Assembly (NCBI RefSeq): GCF_001270745.1
Contig: NZ_LFXL01000025.1
Coordinates: 179,283-243,282 of the forward strand
Direction of reading: 5' to 3'
DNA: 64,000 nucleotides
Source of the DNA: Jiangella muralis
GTDB lineage: Bacteria; Actinomycetota; Actinomycetes; Jiangellales; Jiangellaceae
The notes under the pieces are model-generated. The model had not been told where the DNA came from. It saw nothing but the letters and a program-made list of their open reading frames with translations, and made no database searches. Of the stretch, positions 50,321 through 58,215 are shown in pieces. A program made the position numbers and the translations under genes. Each line of letters begins with the position of its first letter. Position 1 is the first letter of the stretch.

Positions 50321-51201
50321 GCTGTGCCGTTCTCGAGGCGGGCGCGCAGCCAGTCGCCGATGAGGTTGAACGCGAGCACGGTGAGCGCGAGCGACAAGCC
50401 GGGGAAGATCCCGATCCATGGAGCCTGGGTCAGGAAGCCCTGTCCCTGCGCGAGCATCGTGCCCAGGGAGGGGGTGGGCGGCTGGACACCCAGCCCGAGG
50501 AAGCTCAGCGCGGCCTCGATCTGGATCGCCCAGGCAGCAGCGATCGCGGCCTGGACGATGCAAGGAGCCAGCGCGTTCGGGATGACGTGGCGAGTAAGGA
50601 TCGCAGCGGTCGACGTGCCGCGCGTGCGGGCAGCCTGGATGTAGAGCTCGTTGGCGACGACCTGGGTGGAGGCCCGGGCGATGCGGGCGAAGACGGGCAG
50701 GTAGATGACGGTGATGGCAGCCACGGTCACCGCGACACCGCTGCCGAGGATGCTGATCATCGCCAAGGACAGCAACAGCGCCGGGAACGCCATCAGCATC
50801 TCGATGGGGCGCATGATCACGTTGTCGACGACGCGGCCGAAGTAGCCCGCCAGCGTCCCCAGCAGCACGCCGAGGGGCAGCGAGAACGCCACGGAGGCGA
50901 CCGCGATGACGAAGGAGACGCGGTACGAGTACAGCAGCCGCGTCAACACGTCACGCCCGAGCTCGTCGTTCCCGAGCAGGTGCTCTGCGGACGGACCGCC
51001 CAGGACCTGGTCGCCGTCGATCTCGCTCGGTCCGTAGGGCGAGATCCAAGGGGCCAGGACCGTCAGGAGGACGAACAGGGCCAGGATGGTGAGGCCGATG
51101 ATGCCGGCGCGGCCCCCTGGTCCCGCGCCCCCGGACCGTCGTCGTGGTGTGGTGCGGATGCCGGCTGGGACGGTGCCGGCGACGTCGATGACCTCGGCCA
51201 C
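50317..51201 (-). CDS. ABC transporter permease (DppC/OppC type)
   Basis: A 294-residue permease with about six membrane helices and the DppC N-terminal extension containing HLLGNDELGRDVLTRLLYS. The EAA-type loop is ELYIQAARTRGTSTAAILTR. The hydrophobic N-terminal anchor is GIIGLTILALFVLLTVLAPW. One base separates its ATG from the stop of the upstream permease gene. Confidence 0.92.
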   Translation of the reverse strand: MAEVIDVAGTVPAGIRTTPRRRSGGAGPGGRAGIIGLTILALFVLLTVLAPWISPYGPSEIDGDQVLGGPSAEHLLGNDELGRDVLTRLLYSYRVSFVIAVASVAFSLPLGVLLGTLAGYFGRVVDNVIMRPIEMLMAFPALLLSLAMISILGSGVAVTVAAITVIYLPVFARIARASTQVVANELYIQAARTRGTSTAAILTRHVIPNALAPCIVQAAIAAAWAIQIEAALSFLGLGVQPPTPSLGTMLAQGQGFLTQAPWIGIFPGLSLALTVLAFNLIGDWLRARLENGTA

Positions 51202-51202
51202 G

Positions 51203-52249
51203 TCAGGACCTCCCCTCGAGGGCTCGGGGGTCGAGGCGGGCGACGATGATGTCGGTGAGCAGGACGGTCAGGACGAAGATCGTCGAGATGACCAGGATCG
51301 TGCCCTGGACGACGGTGTAGTTGCGTTGGGCGATCGCGGTGACCACGAGGTTCCCCAATCCGGGTAGCCCGAAGATGGTCTCGGTGATGATGGCTCCGCC
51401 GAGCAGGGTGCCCAGATCGATGCCGATGATCGTGACGATCGGCGCGGAGGCCTGCCTGAGGCTGTGCTTGAACAGGATCTGGCCCCTGGTGAGGCCCTTG
51501 GCCCGGAGGAAGTCCGAGGGCGGGGAGTTGAGGAACGCCTCCACGATGCCCTGGGTCACCTTCGTCAGGTAGGCGGCCTGGCCCAGGCCGAGGGCGAGCA
51601 CCGGGAGGATCAGGTGCCGGAAGTGCTCGACCGGGTCATCGGTGAAGGCGACGTAGCCGGAGGACGGGAGCACCTGGAGAAGGCCGCCGAAGACGAGCGC
51701 GAGCATCAGCCCGAGCCAGAAGTAGGGGATGGACAGACCGATCGTGGACAGGCCGAGCGTCATCCTGCGCAACAGGCCGGGCCTGGATGCCGCGAGCAGC
51801 CCCAGCGAGACACCGACGGTCACGCCGATCAGGCTGGCGAGGATGGCGAGCTCGAGGGTGACGGGAAGATGGTTCATCAGCAGCTGGGAGACGGGAGTGT
51901 TCCGGAGCAGGTCGGTGCCGAGATCGCCGTGCACGAGGCCGGTGATCCACTCGACGTACTGCGTGTGCAGCGGACGGTCCAGACCCATCTGCAGCCGCGT
52001 GGCCGCGATGTTCTCCTCGGTGGCGTGCGGGCCGAGCATCGTCGTGACCGGGTCTCCGGGGACGAGGTGCACCAGCATGAAGACGAACAACGTCATCACG
52101 GCCAGGATGGGGATCGTGACCAGGCACCGGCGCATGGCGAAGAGCAGCACCGGGTGGCGACGCCGCCACGCGAGCCGGCGTCCCGTCTGAGGACGCCCGG
52201 GTGATGCGTCAGCCGGGAGTCCGGCCGGCAGTTCCACGCTCTCACTCAT
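51203..52249 (-). CDS. ABC transporter permease (DppB/OppB type)
   Basis: A 348-residue permease: first helix IPILAVMTLFVFMLVHLVPG followed by DPVTTMLG, periplasmic loop with QMGLDRPLHTQYVEWITGLV, and the EAA-type loop FLRAKGLTRGQILFKHSLRQ. The N-terminal 30 residues are hydrophilic and unusual in length. It follows the cyclase-family gene by 12 bases. Confidence 0.92.
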   Translation of the reverse strand: MSESVELPAGLPADASPGRPQTGRRLAWRRRHPVLLFAMRRCLVTIPILAVMTLFVFMLVHLVPGDPVTTMLGPHATEENIAATRLQMGLDRPLHTQYVEWITGLVHGDLGTDLLRNTPVSQLLMNHLPVTLELAILASLIGVTVGVSLGLLAASRPGLLRRMTLGLSTIGLSIPYFWLGLMLALVFGGLLQVLPSSGYVAFTDDPVEHFRHLILPVLALGLGQAAYLTKVTQGIVEAFLNSPPSDFLRAKGLTRGQILFKHSLRQASAPIVTIIGIDLGTLLGGAIITETIFGLPGLGNLVVTAIAQRNYTVVQGTILVISTIFVLTVLLTDIIVARLDPRALEGRS

Positions 52250-52261
52250 GAGCCGATGCCC

Positions 52262-53347
52262 TCACTTGAGTGCCTGTGGATTGATGGGTGAGCCGACCGC
52301 GCCCGGAATGTGGAGTGCCGGGGAGACCAGGAGGAACTCGTAGGTGTCGTCCTCCGCACAGTCGCGAGCGAGCTCGTCCAGGTACCAGATCTCTCCGACC
52401 AGCAGGCCCATCTGGACGATCATGACCAGGTGGAGCGGCTGGAACGATCCCTCGATCTCGTTGGGTCTGACCTCGGCGCCCCACGTGTCGGTGGCCAGGC
52501 CGGCGATCTCGTGATCTGCGATCCAGCCGGCCGTCGAGAGGGCCAGACCTGGTGCGTCTCCAGCGGCGTACCCGGCCCAACCAGGCTGATCACGCCGCGC
52601 CGCCATGTCGCCGGTGCGGATGAGCACCATGTCACCACGCTGGACGCTGACCGACTGCCGGGCGCAGGTGAAGTCCAGCAGCTCGCCGGTGATGGCCTCG
52701 CCCGGATCGAGGCGCTCCCGCCCGATGGCGCGAGGGACGTCGAGGAGGACCCCCCGGGTGGCGAAGGTCCTGACGTTCTCGATCCCGTTGCGGGCGGCGC
52801 CGGCACTCGACACCTCGCTCGCCGGGAAGCCGTTGTACATCTGGCCACGGTGGAAGATGTGCGCCAAGGCGTCCCACTGGGTCCCGCCTTGCAGGAAGAG
52901 GTACAGCGAGTCATCCGCGAAACCCCACCCCCGGGGATAGCCCTGAGCCTCAGCGACGTGATCGGTGCCCGTGGCCACCATCTGGTGGATGGGGTTGACC
53001 CGGCCGAACGCACCTGTCTGGGGACCGTGCCCGTCCAGCGGCAGCTGGAGGGAGAAGCACTTCCCCTTGCGCACGAGGCGCGCAGCCGAGGCAACCGTCG
53101 CCTTCTCGATGTGGTTGAGCGTGCCGCGCTGGTCCTCGGCACCCCACCGGCCCCAGTTGCTGTGCTGGGCCAGCAGCAGCTCGAGGTCCTCCCACGAGTG
53201 CGAGACGCGCGCCGTGGACGGGATCTCGGCCGGAGCGGGTGTGCCGGCACCGCCGAGCAAGTCGGGGGCGGCCGTCTCAGCGTCAGCAAGGGTCTCGCCG
53301 ACGGACGTGTCGGGAACATCGTCTGCATGCCGCATGCCGAGAAGCAT
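52262..53347 (-). CDS. Cyclase-family (PF04199) metal-dependent hydrolase-like protein
   Basis: A 361-residue protein of the kynurenine-formamidase/isatin-hydrolase fold. The usual metal motif HxGTHxDxxxH reads QGGTQWDALAH (residues 153-163), with glutamine for the first two histidines. This TQWD form is seen in a larger-protein subclass and may change the metal or reaction. Other conserved parts are RGVLLDVPRAIGRERLDPGE, GDMVLIRTGDMAARRDQ and EVRPNEIEGSFQPLH. Start ATG 53347 (ATG 53335 possible). First gene of the importer operon, divergent from TetR, so probably an early catabolic step. Confidence 0.85.
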   Translation of the reverse strand: MLLGMRHADDVPDTSVGETLADAETAAPDLLGGAGTPAPAEIPSTARVSHSWEDLELLLAQHSNWGRWGAEDQRGTLNHIEKATVASAARLVRKGKCFSLQLPLDGHGPQTGAFGRVNPIHQMVATGTDHVAEAQGYPRGWGFADDSLYLFLQGGTQWDALAHIFHRGQMYNGFPASEVSSAGAARNGIENVRTFATRGVLLDVPRAIGRERLDPGEAITGELLDFTCARQSVSVQRGDMVLIRTGDMAARRDQPGWAGYAAGDAPGLALSTAGWIADHEIAGLATDTWGAEVRPNEIEGSFQPLHLVMIVQMGLLVGEIWYLDELARDCAEDDTYEFLLVSPALHIPGAVGSPINPQALK

Positions 53348-53364
53348 CGTGCTGGCCCCGCCTC

Positions 53365-53394
53365 TTGTCAATACGAAACGTACCGTTTTATTAT
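53365..53394 (+). promoter_or_regulatory. Promoter with TetR operator in its spacer
   Basis: TTGTCA (53365-53370) and TATTAT (53389-53394) are spaced by 18 bases (or TTATTA by 17). The spacer contains AAACGTACCGTTT (53376-53388), a dyad with AAACG/CGTTT arms around TAC. A TetR-family gene starts 31 bases downstream and the cyclase/ABC operon diverges. Repressor binding here would block the promoter directly and probably the divergent one as well. Confidence 0.7.
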
Positions 53395-53424
53395 TGGTAT
53401 CGACATCCCACGAAAGAGAGCCAC

Positions 53425-54051
53425 ATGACCCCCGCTGCCACCACCGGCCAGGCCTCGACCATCGGTGCCCCCGAGGCCGGTCCGCGCGCCGGACAGCCAG
53501 GCCGCAAGCGCAGTGCGCGCTCGCACAAGCGCATCGTCGACTGCACCGTCGCGGAACTGGAGCGCGTCGGGTACTACGAACTGACGATCGAGGGCGTCGC
53601 TCAGGCAGCGGGCGTCAGCAAGGCGACGATCTACCGCTGGTGGCCGTCCAAGCCCTCTCTGGTCGCCGAGGCGATCGCGAGCAGCCTGGACCACGACATG
53701 GCGCCCGAGACCGATGACGTGGAGCGCGACCTGCTGGCCGCGATCCAGACGACCATCGACAACTTCGGCGGGAGTCTCGGCGGAATCGCGCTGCCGGCCC
53801 TGGTGGCTGACCTGGCCCACGACGCAGCCGGGTACCGCGCCTTCTACGAAGGCTTCCTCAAGCCCCGGCGGGCCGCGTCGGCGGCCGTCATCCGCCGAGC
53901 GATCGACGAGGGCCTGCTCGCGCCGGACACCGACGCCGAGCTGACCTTGGACCTGTGGGCAGGGGCGGTCTTCTACCGCATCCTGATCAGCCGCCAGCCG
54001 GTCACGGACCAGTTCGCCGAGGAGATCCTCAAGCACCTCCGGTGCACCTGA
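53425..54051 (+). CDS. TetR family transcriptional regulator
   Basis: A 208-residue repressor: a flexible basic N-terminus of about 30 residues, helix-turn-helix (YYELTIEGVAQAAGVSKATI, YRWWPSKPSLVAEAI, about residues 50-85) and a TetR_C ligand domain (ALVADLAHDAAGYRAFYEGF). ATG 53425 has AAAGAGAG upstream. Divergent from the catabolic ABC operon and upstream of the hydrolase gene; the operator lies in its own promoter spacer. The inducer is presumably the compound or product of this locus. Confidence 0.9.
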   Translation: MTPAATTGQASTIGAPEAGPRAGQPGRKRSARSHKRIVDCTVAELERVGYYELTIEGVAQAAGVSKATIYRWWPSKPSLVAEAIASSLDHDMAPETDDVERDLLAAIQTTIDNFGGSLGGIALPALVADLAHDAAGYRAFYEGFLKPRRAASAAVIRRAIDEGLLAPDTDAELTLDLWAGAVFYRILISRQPVTDQFAEEILKHLRCT

Positions 54052-54151
54052 TCCACGGCCGGCCCGGACCGCTCCCACCCCACGTCGACCGTCTCGGGGT
54101 TACTCCACTCGCTCGCTCCCCCGCTTTTCGATCCGCTCAGAAAGGCTTGCC

Positions 54152-55798
54152 GTGTTCGAGTACTTCCCAGACAACTACGGGTGGTCGCTGACGTTCATGA
54201 TGGGCTCCGCCGTCGGTGGGGACCTGAGCGAGATGGACCGCATGTGCCGAGGACTTGCCGACGCCTCCCGCGCGCGGGACTTCGCCGCTGCCGACAGCGA
54301 GTGGCTCACGGCGTGGATCGACGGCGCGCAGCGAGCCAGGGCCCTGGGTGACGCAGCGGCCGCAGCGGGGCACGGCCACCGCGCGGCTGAGGCATGGTTC
54401 CGCGCAGCGGCCTACTTCCAGCTGGCCGAACGGCAGGTGGCCGTCAAGGGACCGGAGGCTCAGGACGCCTACCGCACGAGCCTGGACTGTTTCCAGGCGG
54501 CGTTGGCCGAGGCATGGCCGACGGCCGAGCTCGTCGACGTGCCGTTCGAGGACCACGCACTACCCGCCGTCTTCGTCCCGGCCGCCGACCCGGGGGCGCC
54601 TTGCATCATCCACTTCGACGGCCTCGACGTCACCAAGGAACTCATCTTCTTGATGAACCGCCGGGAGCTCGCAGCGCGCAAGGTCAGCATGCTCATCGTC
54701 GATCACCCGGGCATCGGCGAGGCCCTGAGGCTGCGCAGCCTCTTCCTCGACGCTGACACCGAGCGACCCGCCGCAGCCTGCCTGGACTACCTGGCCGCCC
54801 GCGGCGACGTTCCGATGGAACGCACCGGTCTGATCGCGCTGAGCGCGGGCGGGTACTACGCCGCCCGCGCCGCCGCCTACGAGCCGCGCCTCGCCTTCTG
54901 CGGGGTCTGGGGCGCCATCTGGAACTACCACGACACCTGGGCCGCTCGCTTCGAGGCACTCGATCGGGGCGAGCAGCCGCCGACCTCGGTGCCGTGGCAA
55001 GTGCCCGTCTGGGTGCTCGGGGTCCAGACGCGCGCGGAGGCCCTGGCCAAGCTCGAGGACTTCACACTCGAGGAGGCGGTCGGCCGCATCGAGATGCCGC
55101 TGCTGGTCCTTCACGGAGAGAACGACCGTCAGATCCCGGTCACCGTCGCCGAGCGGGTCTACCAGGGCGCCGAAGGATCATCTGACCGGCGGCTCGTCGT
55201 GATCCGCTCGGACCAGCCTGGCGCGGAGCACTGCCAACTCGATCAGATCGACGTCGCCATCCACGCGTTGCACGATTGGGTGCACGAGGTCGCCGGACGT
55301 CCTGGAGGGGACAGCGTGACCAGTGCGCTGCACGGAGCCGACCTGGAGCCCGGGCGCCGCTCCCCCGCCGAGACGGTCACGGAGCTCGTGCGACGAGTCA
55401 CCGCCCTACGTAACGGCGACAGCTCCCAGGTGGAAGCCCTCGCGTCGCTGTACTCGTCGGACGCCCACGTCAGTCACCCCTTCCACCCCTTCGAGCGGGA
55501 CGTACCGCTCCTGGGTCGAGAAGCCCTGCGTGAACACTTCGCCCGAGCCGCCGGTGCCGAGCCGGCGAAGTCGGAGGTGGCTGACCTGGTGGTGCACCAG
55601 ACCACGGACCCCGAGGTTGTCGTCGCGGAGTTCCGCTACGTCGGCGACGTGGCCGGCAGACGATTGGACACGCGCTGTGTCTTCATCGTCCGGGTCGTCG
55701 ACGGGCGCATCGTCGAGTCGCGTGACCACGTCGACCACGTGGCGTCGGCCCGGGCGTACGGGACCCTCTCCGACCTGATCTCGCGACTCGACGGGTAG
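54152..55798 (+). CDS. Alpha/beta hydrolase fused to SnoaL-like domain
   Basis: A 548-residue fusion. Residues about 1-130 form a helical cap-type domain, and about 130-385 the hydrolase fold with probable triad S231 (ALSAGGYYAAR), D325 (HGENDRQIP) and H360 (GAEHCQLD). This layout resembles FrsA/2,6-dihydroxypseudooxynicotine hydrolase proteins, which cleave C-C or ester bonds. Residues about 389-548 are a SnoaL/NTF2-like domain (TELVRRVTALRNGDS, YSSDAHVSHPFHPFERDV, DHVDHVASARAYG). The start GTG 54152 follows AGAAAGG. The fused domain keeps its own ribosome-binding site. Probably central to the pathway of this locus. Confidence 0.85.
   Translation: MFEYFPDNYGWSLTFMMGSAVGGDLSEMDRMCRGLADASRARDFAAADSEWLTAWIDGAQRARALGDAAAAAGHGHRAAEAWFRAAAYFQLAERQVAVKGPEAQDAYRTSLDCFQAALAEAWPTAELVDVPFEDHALPAVFVPAADPGAPCIIHFDGLDVTKELIFLMNRRELAARKVSMLIVDHPGIGEALRLRSLFLDADTERPAAACLDYLAARGDVPMERTGLIALSAGGYYAARAAAYEPRLAFCGVWGAIWNYHDTWAARFEALDRGEQPPTSVPWQVPVWVLGVQTRAEALAKLEDFTLEEAVGRIEMPLLVLHGENDRQIPVTVAERVYQGAEGSSDRRLVVIRSDQPGAEHCQLDQIDVAIHALHDWVHEVAGRPGGDSVTSALHGADLEPGRRSPAETVTELVRRVTALRNGDSSQVEALASLYSSDAHVSHPFHPFERDVPLLGREALREHFARAAGAEPAKSEVADLVVHQTTDPEVVVAEFRYVGDVAGRRLDTRCVFIVRVVDGRIVESRDHVDHVASARAYGTLSDLISRLDG
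55305..55318 (+). promoter_or_regulatory. Internal Shine-Dalgarno and in-frame GTG before the SnoaL-like domain
   Basis: GGAGGGG lies five bases before an in-frame GTG (55316-55318) exactly at the hydrolase/SnoaL junction. The frame from here to 55798 would give a separate 160-residue SnoaL-like protein beginning VTSALHGAD. The site looks like the retained start of a formerly separate gene and may still be used, giving both a fusion and a free domain. Confidence 0.6.
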
Positions 55799-55831
55799 GT
55801 TCCACCGGCAGACGCGCCCCAAGTCACAGCG

Positions 55832-56413
55832 TCAACGGCGCACCCGATAGCGCAGGTGAAGCACCCGGTTGCCCTGAATCACCACGTCAGGATCCGCCAG
55901 CAGGTGCTGCGCGTCGACCGGCCCGAAGTAGCGCTTGCCGGACCCGAACACGACGGGCACGACGTCCATGCGCACCTCGTCGACCAGGCCCGCGGCAAGC
56001 ACCTGGCCACCGACATCGCCAGCGGCGACCTCGACGATGCGGTCACCCGCAAGCTCCTGTGCCTTGGCCACGGCTGCCTCGACGCCGTCGACGAAGTGAA
56101 ACGGCGCCTCGGGATCCCAGCCCTCGGGCTGCGGCCGGTGCGTCACGACGACCACGTGGTCGATCCCGCCCGGAGGCTTCCCGTCCCAGCCGTCCGTCAG
56201 GTCGAAGACGTGGCGACCGACGACTGTCACCCCGATCTGGTCCCAGTACGGCCGGGTGTAGTCGTAGGACGTCTGCGACACCTTCACCTCGCCGCTCTCG
56301 TCCAACGGGACGTCACCGCTGGACAACCAGTCGAACAGCGGTCCGGGCTGGTCGTTCTCGTCCGCGACGAAGCCGTCCACCGACACCGAGCTGTACATGA
56401 CCACCTTGCCCAC
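55832..56413 (-). CDS. Dihydrofolate reductase-family (RibD C-terminal) protein
   Basis: A 193-residue protein: VVMYSSVSVDGFVADENDQP at the N-terminus, VTVVGRHVFDLTDGW, VVVTHRPQPEG, IVEVAAGDVGGQVLAAGLVD and VRMDVVPVVFGSGKRYFG, the standard blocks of the RibD_C/DHFR-like family in actinobacteria. It probably binds NADPH and reduces a pteridine-like or other substrate. Start GTG 56413. Convergent with the hydrolase gene and next to the integrase, so it may mark the island edge. Confidence 0.88.
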   Translation of the reverse strand: MGKVVMYSSVSVDGFVADENDQPGPLFDWLSSGDVPLDESGEVKVSQTSYDYTRPYWDQIGVTVVGRHVFDLTDGWDGKPPGGIDHVVVVTHRPQPEGWDPEAPFHFVDGVEAAVAKAQELAGDRIVEVAAGDVGGQVLAAGLVDEVRMDVVPVVFGSGKRYFGPVDAQHLLADPDVVIQGNRVLHLRYRVRR

Positions 56414-56451
56414 GGCGCTCTCCTCTGCTTCGGGGTACCCCCCAAATTAGC

Positions 56452-57588
56452 GTGTACAGGCGGCTCACCTGCACCTGGCACACAGCTCGCAGGTCGAGTG
56501 ACGGCGGCCCGATGACGTTCTCGACCGAGAAGCAAGCTGGTGACTACCTGACCTGGGTCCGCCGCGAGATCGAGGCTGACCGATGGAATCCCCCGTCCAA
56601 GCGCGCCAAGGTCGATGTGACGAAGTACGGCCCCTTCGCGACGGACTGGCTCGCGACTCGGCGCACGCGTCGCGGAACGCCGCTCAAGCCGAGCACCCGA
56701 CAGCTCTACGAGGGGTATCTCGACCGGCTCATCCTGCCGACCTTCGAAGACATGCCGCTCGACGAGGCAGCCGACGAGGCGACCTTCGAGTCTTGGTACA
56801 ACAAGCTGGATCCGAAGTACCCGACTCGCAACGCTCACGTGTATGTGATCGCACGATCGATCCTGGTGACTGCGCGCAAACGCAAGCTGCTCGCCGTTCC
56901 GGTGCCGACGATCGACGGCGCAGGGCAGACCAAACGCCGGCGGCGGATCGTTCTGCTGTCAGTCGATGAGCTCGCTCAGCTGGTAGCCGCGTTGCCGGAA
57001 CGCTACCGGCTCATGGTCGAGACCTACGCCTGGTGTGCTGCTCGATTCGGCGAGCTTGCGGCGCTCCGTAAGCGCGACGTCGCCTTCCGCCACCAGTGCA
57101 AGAAGCCAAGCCGTGAACGATGCGTCAAGGCCAGCTGCAGAGGCATCCTTCACGTCGACCGTGGCGTGACTCGCGCCTTCGGCGGATGGCACGAGGACAC
57201 ACCGAAGGGTGACGAGGAAGCTGACGTCGACATCCCCCCGCACATCTTGGTCGACCTCGACGAGCACATCCGCGATCTGGGACCCGACGATTTGCTGTTC
57301 CCCGCGCGCCAGGGCGGGTTCATGGCCGCATCCTCGTTCCACAAGGTGTTCAACGCCGCGAAGAGGCGCATCGGCCGCTCGGACATCCGCCCACACGACC
57401 TTCGGCACCTCGGATCGATGCTTGCGGCCGCCGCCGGTGCTTCGCCGGCGGAATTGATGGCGCGTCTGCGCCACAAGACGGCACAGGCCGCACAGATCTA
57501 CTGGCACGCTTCGAGGGAGCGCGACCGCGAACTCGCGGGCATCATGTCGACCATGGCCAGCTCCCAGATCGTTGGGTCGAATCAGTGA
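56452..57588 (+). CDS. Tyrosine-type site-specific integrase, short N-terminus
   Basis: A 378-residue phage/ICE-type integrase. The SAM-like core-binding domain (RQLYEGYLDRLILPTFEDMP, about residues 80-160) and catalytic domain are present, with arginine (WCAARFGELAAL), HDLRH, RHKTAQ and the tyrosine in QIYWHAS. A cysteine-rich insert (HQCKKPSRERCVKASCRG) lies in the catalytic domain. The N-terminal arm-binding domain is reduced to about 40 residues (GGPMTFSTEKQAGDYLTWVR), and no good ribosome-binding site precedes GTG 56452 or ATG 56512, so the 5' end may be lost. Codon use is less G/C-biased than in its neighbours, suggesting acquisition. Confidence 0.85.
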   Translation: MYRRLTCTWHTARRSSDGGPMTFSTEKQAGDYLTWVRREIEADRWNPPSKRAKVDVTKYGPFATDWLATRRTRRGTPLKPSTRQLYEGYLDRLILPTFEDMPLDEAADEATFESWYNKLDPKYPTRNAHVYVIARSILVTARKRKLLAVPVPTIDGAGQTKRRRRIVLLSVDELAQLVAALPERYRLMVETYAWCAARFGELAALRKRDVAFRHQCKKPSRERCVKASCRGILHVDRGVTRAFGGWHEDTPKGDEEADVDIPPHILVDLDEHIRDLGPDDLLFPARQGGFMAASSFHKVFNAAKRRIGRSDIRPHDLRHLGSMLAAAAGASPAELMARLRHKTAQAAQIYWHASRERDRELAGIMSTMASSQIVGSNQ

Positions 57589-58215
57589 CCTCTTCGGTGT
57601 GAAGAAGGAAACCAGACGCTCGGTACCTACTCAGATTGCATCTCCCCTGGTCGAGGCCCCGACTGAGCCAGGTTCGCCCATTCTGGCCTGGCCCAACCAG
57701 CAAGATCATCCCACCGATCTCACATGACCTTGCACGACGGCCCACCTGTGATGATCGGAGGCCTGGACAGGCCAGCGCCATCGACGACGCCACCATGACG
57801 GGTGGTCGAGCCATGGCCCACCACCTTTGCGAGACGGCGCGCCGGCGGCGAGTCCTCGCTGCGTTGACTGGCGAGGTTCAGCGCCGCGGGCCCAGAGGTG
57901 TGATCCGCCGTACTGGATTTCGATGTGGACGTCACCGGACCTGCCGATAGCGTTCGCCGGGGTGGCATGGGCGCGACCGCGCGGGCCTCAACGTAGGATG
58001 GTGCCGCGCGTGACGCTCACCGCGCCCTCGACGTAGGCACGACCCGGCACCAGCGTGCCGGCCGCATCACCCGCTCGACCTCACCCACGGTCCCGGCGAT
58101 GCCGGGTGCCGATGCGCGCGCCGCCGCTGTCGCCGCCGTGTGAGCGCCGCTGACCGTTCGCACCGACGCGCCCCGAGACCCTGTCCTGCGCGAGGTGCCG
58201 CACCGAAGGATCTCC
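57589..58215. other. 627-bp interval without a supported gene
   Basis: Between the integrase and the SulP gene there are only short frames with atypical composition; none shows a conserved motif. No tRNA-like sequence that could serve as an integration site was recognised, and I could not find a clear direct repeat marking att ends by reading. The part nearest the integrase (57589-57800) is less GC-rich than the rest. Confidence 0.5.

Noticed and set aside
54043..54058. CACCTGATCCAC at the end of the TetR gene resembling the half-site
   Set aside because: It is a single copy overlapping coding sequence and stop codon, with no paired site.
57542..58036. Short open frames between integrase and SulP on both strands
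   Set aside because: No ribosome-binding sites, no motifs and inconsistent codon bias; they look like chance frames.
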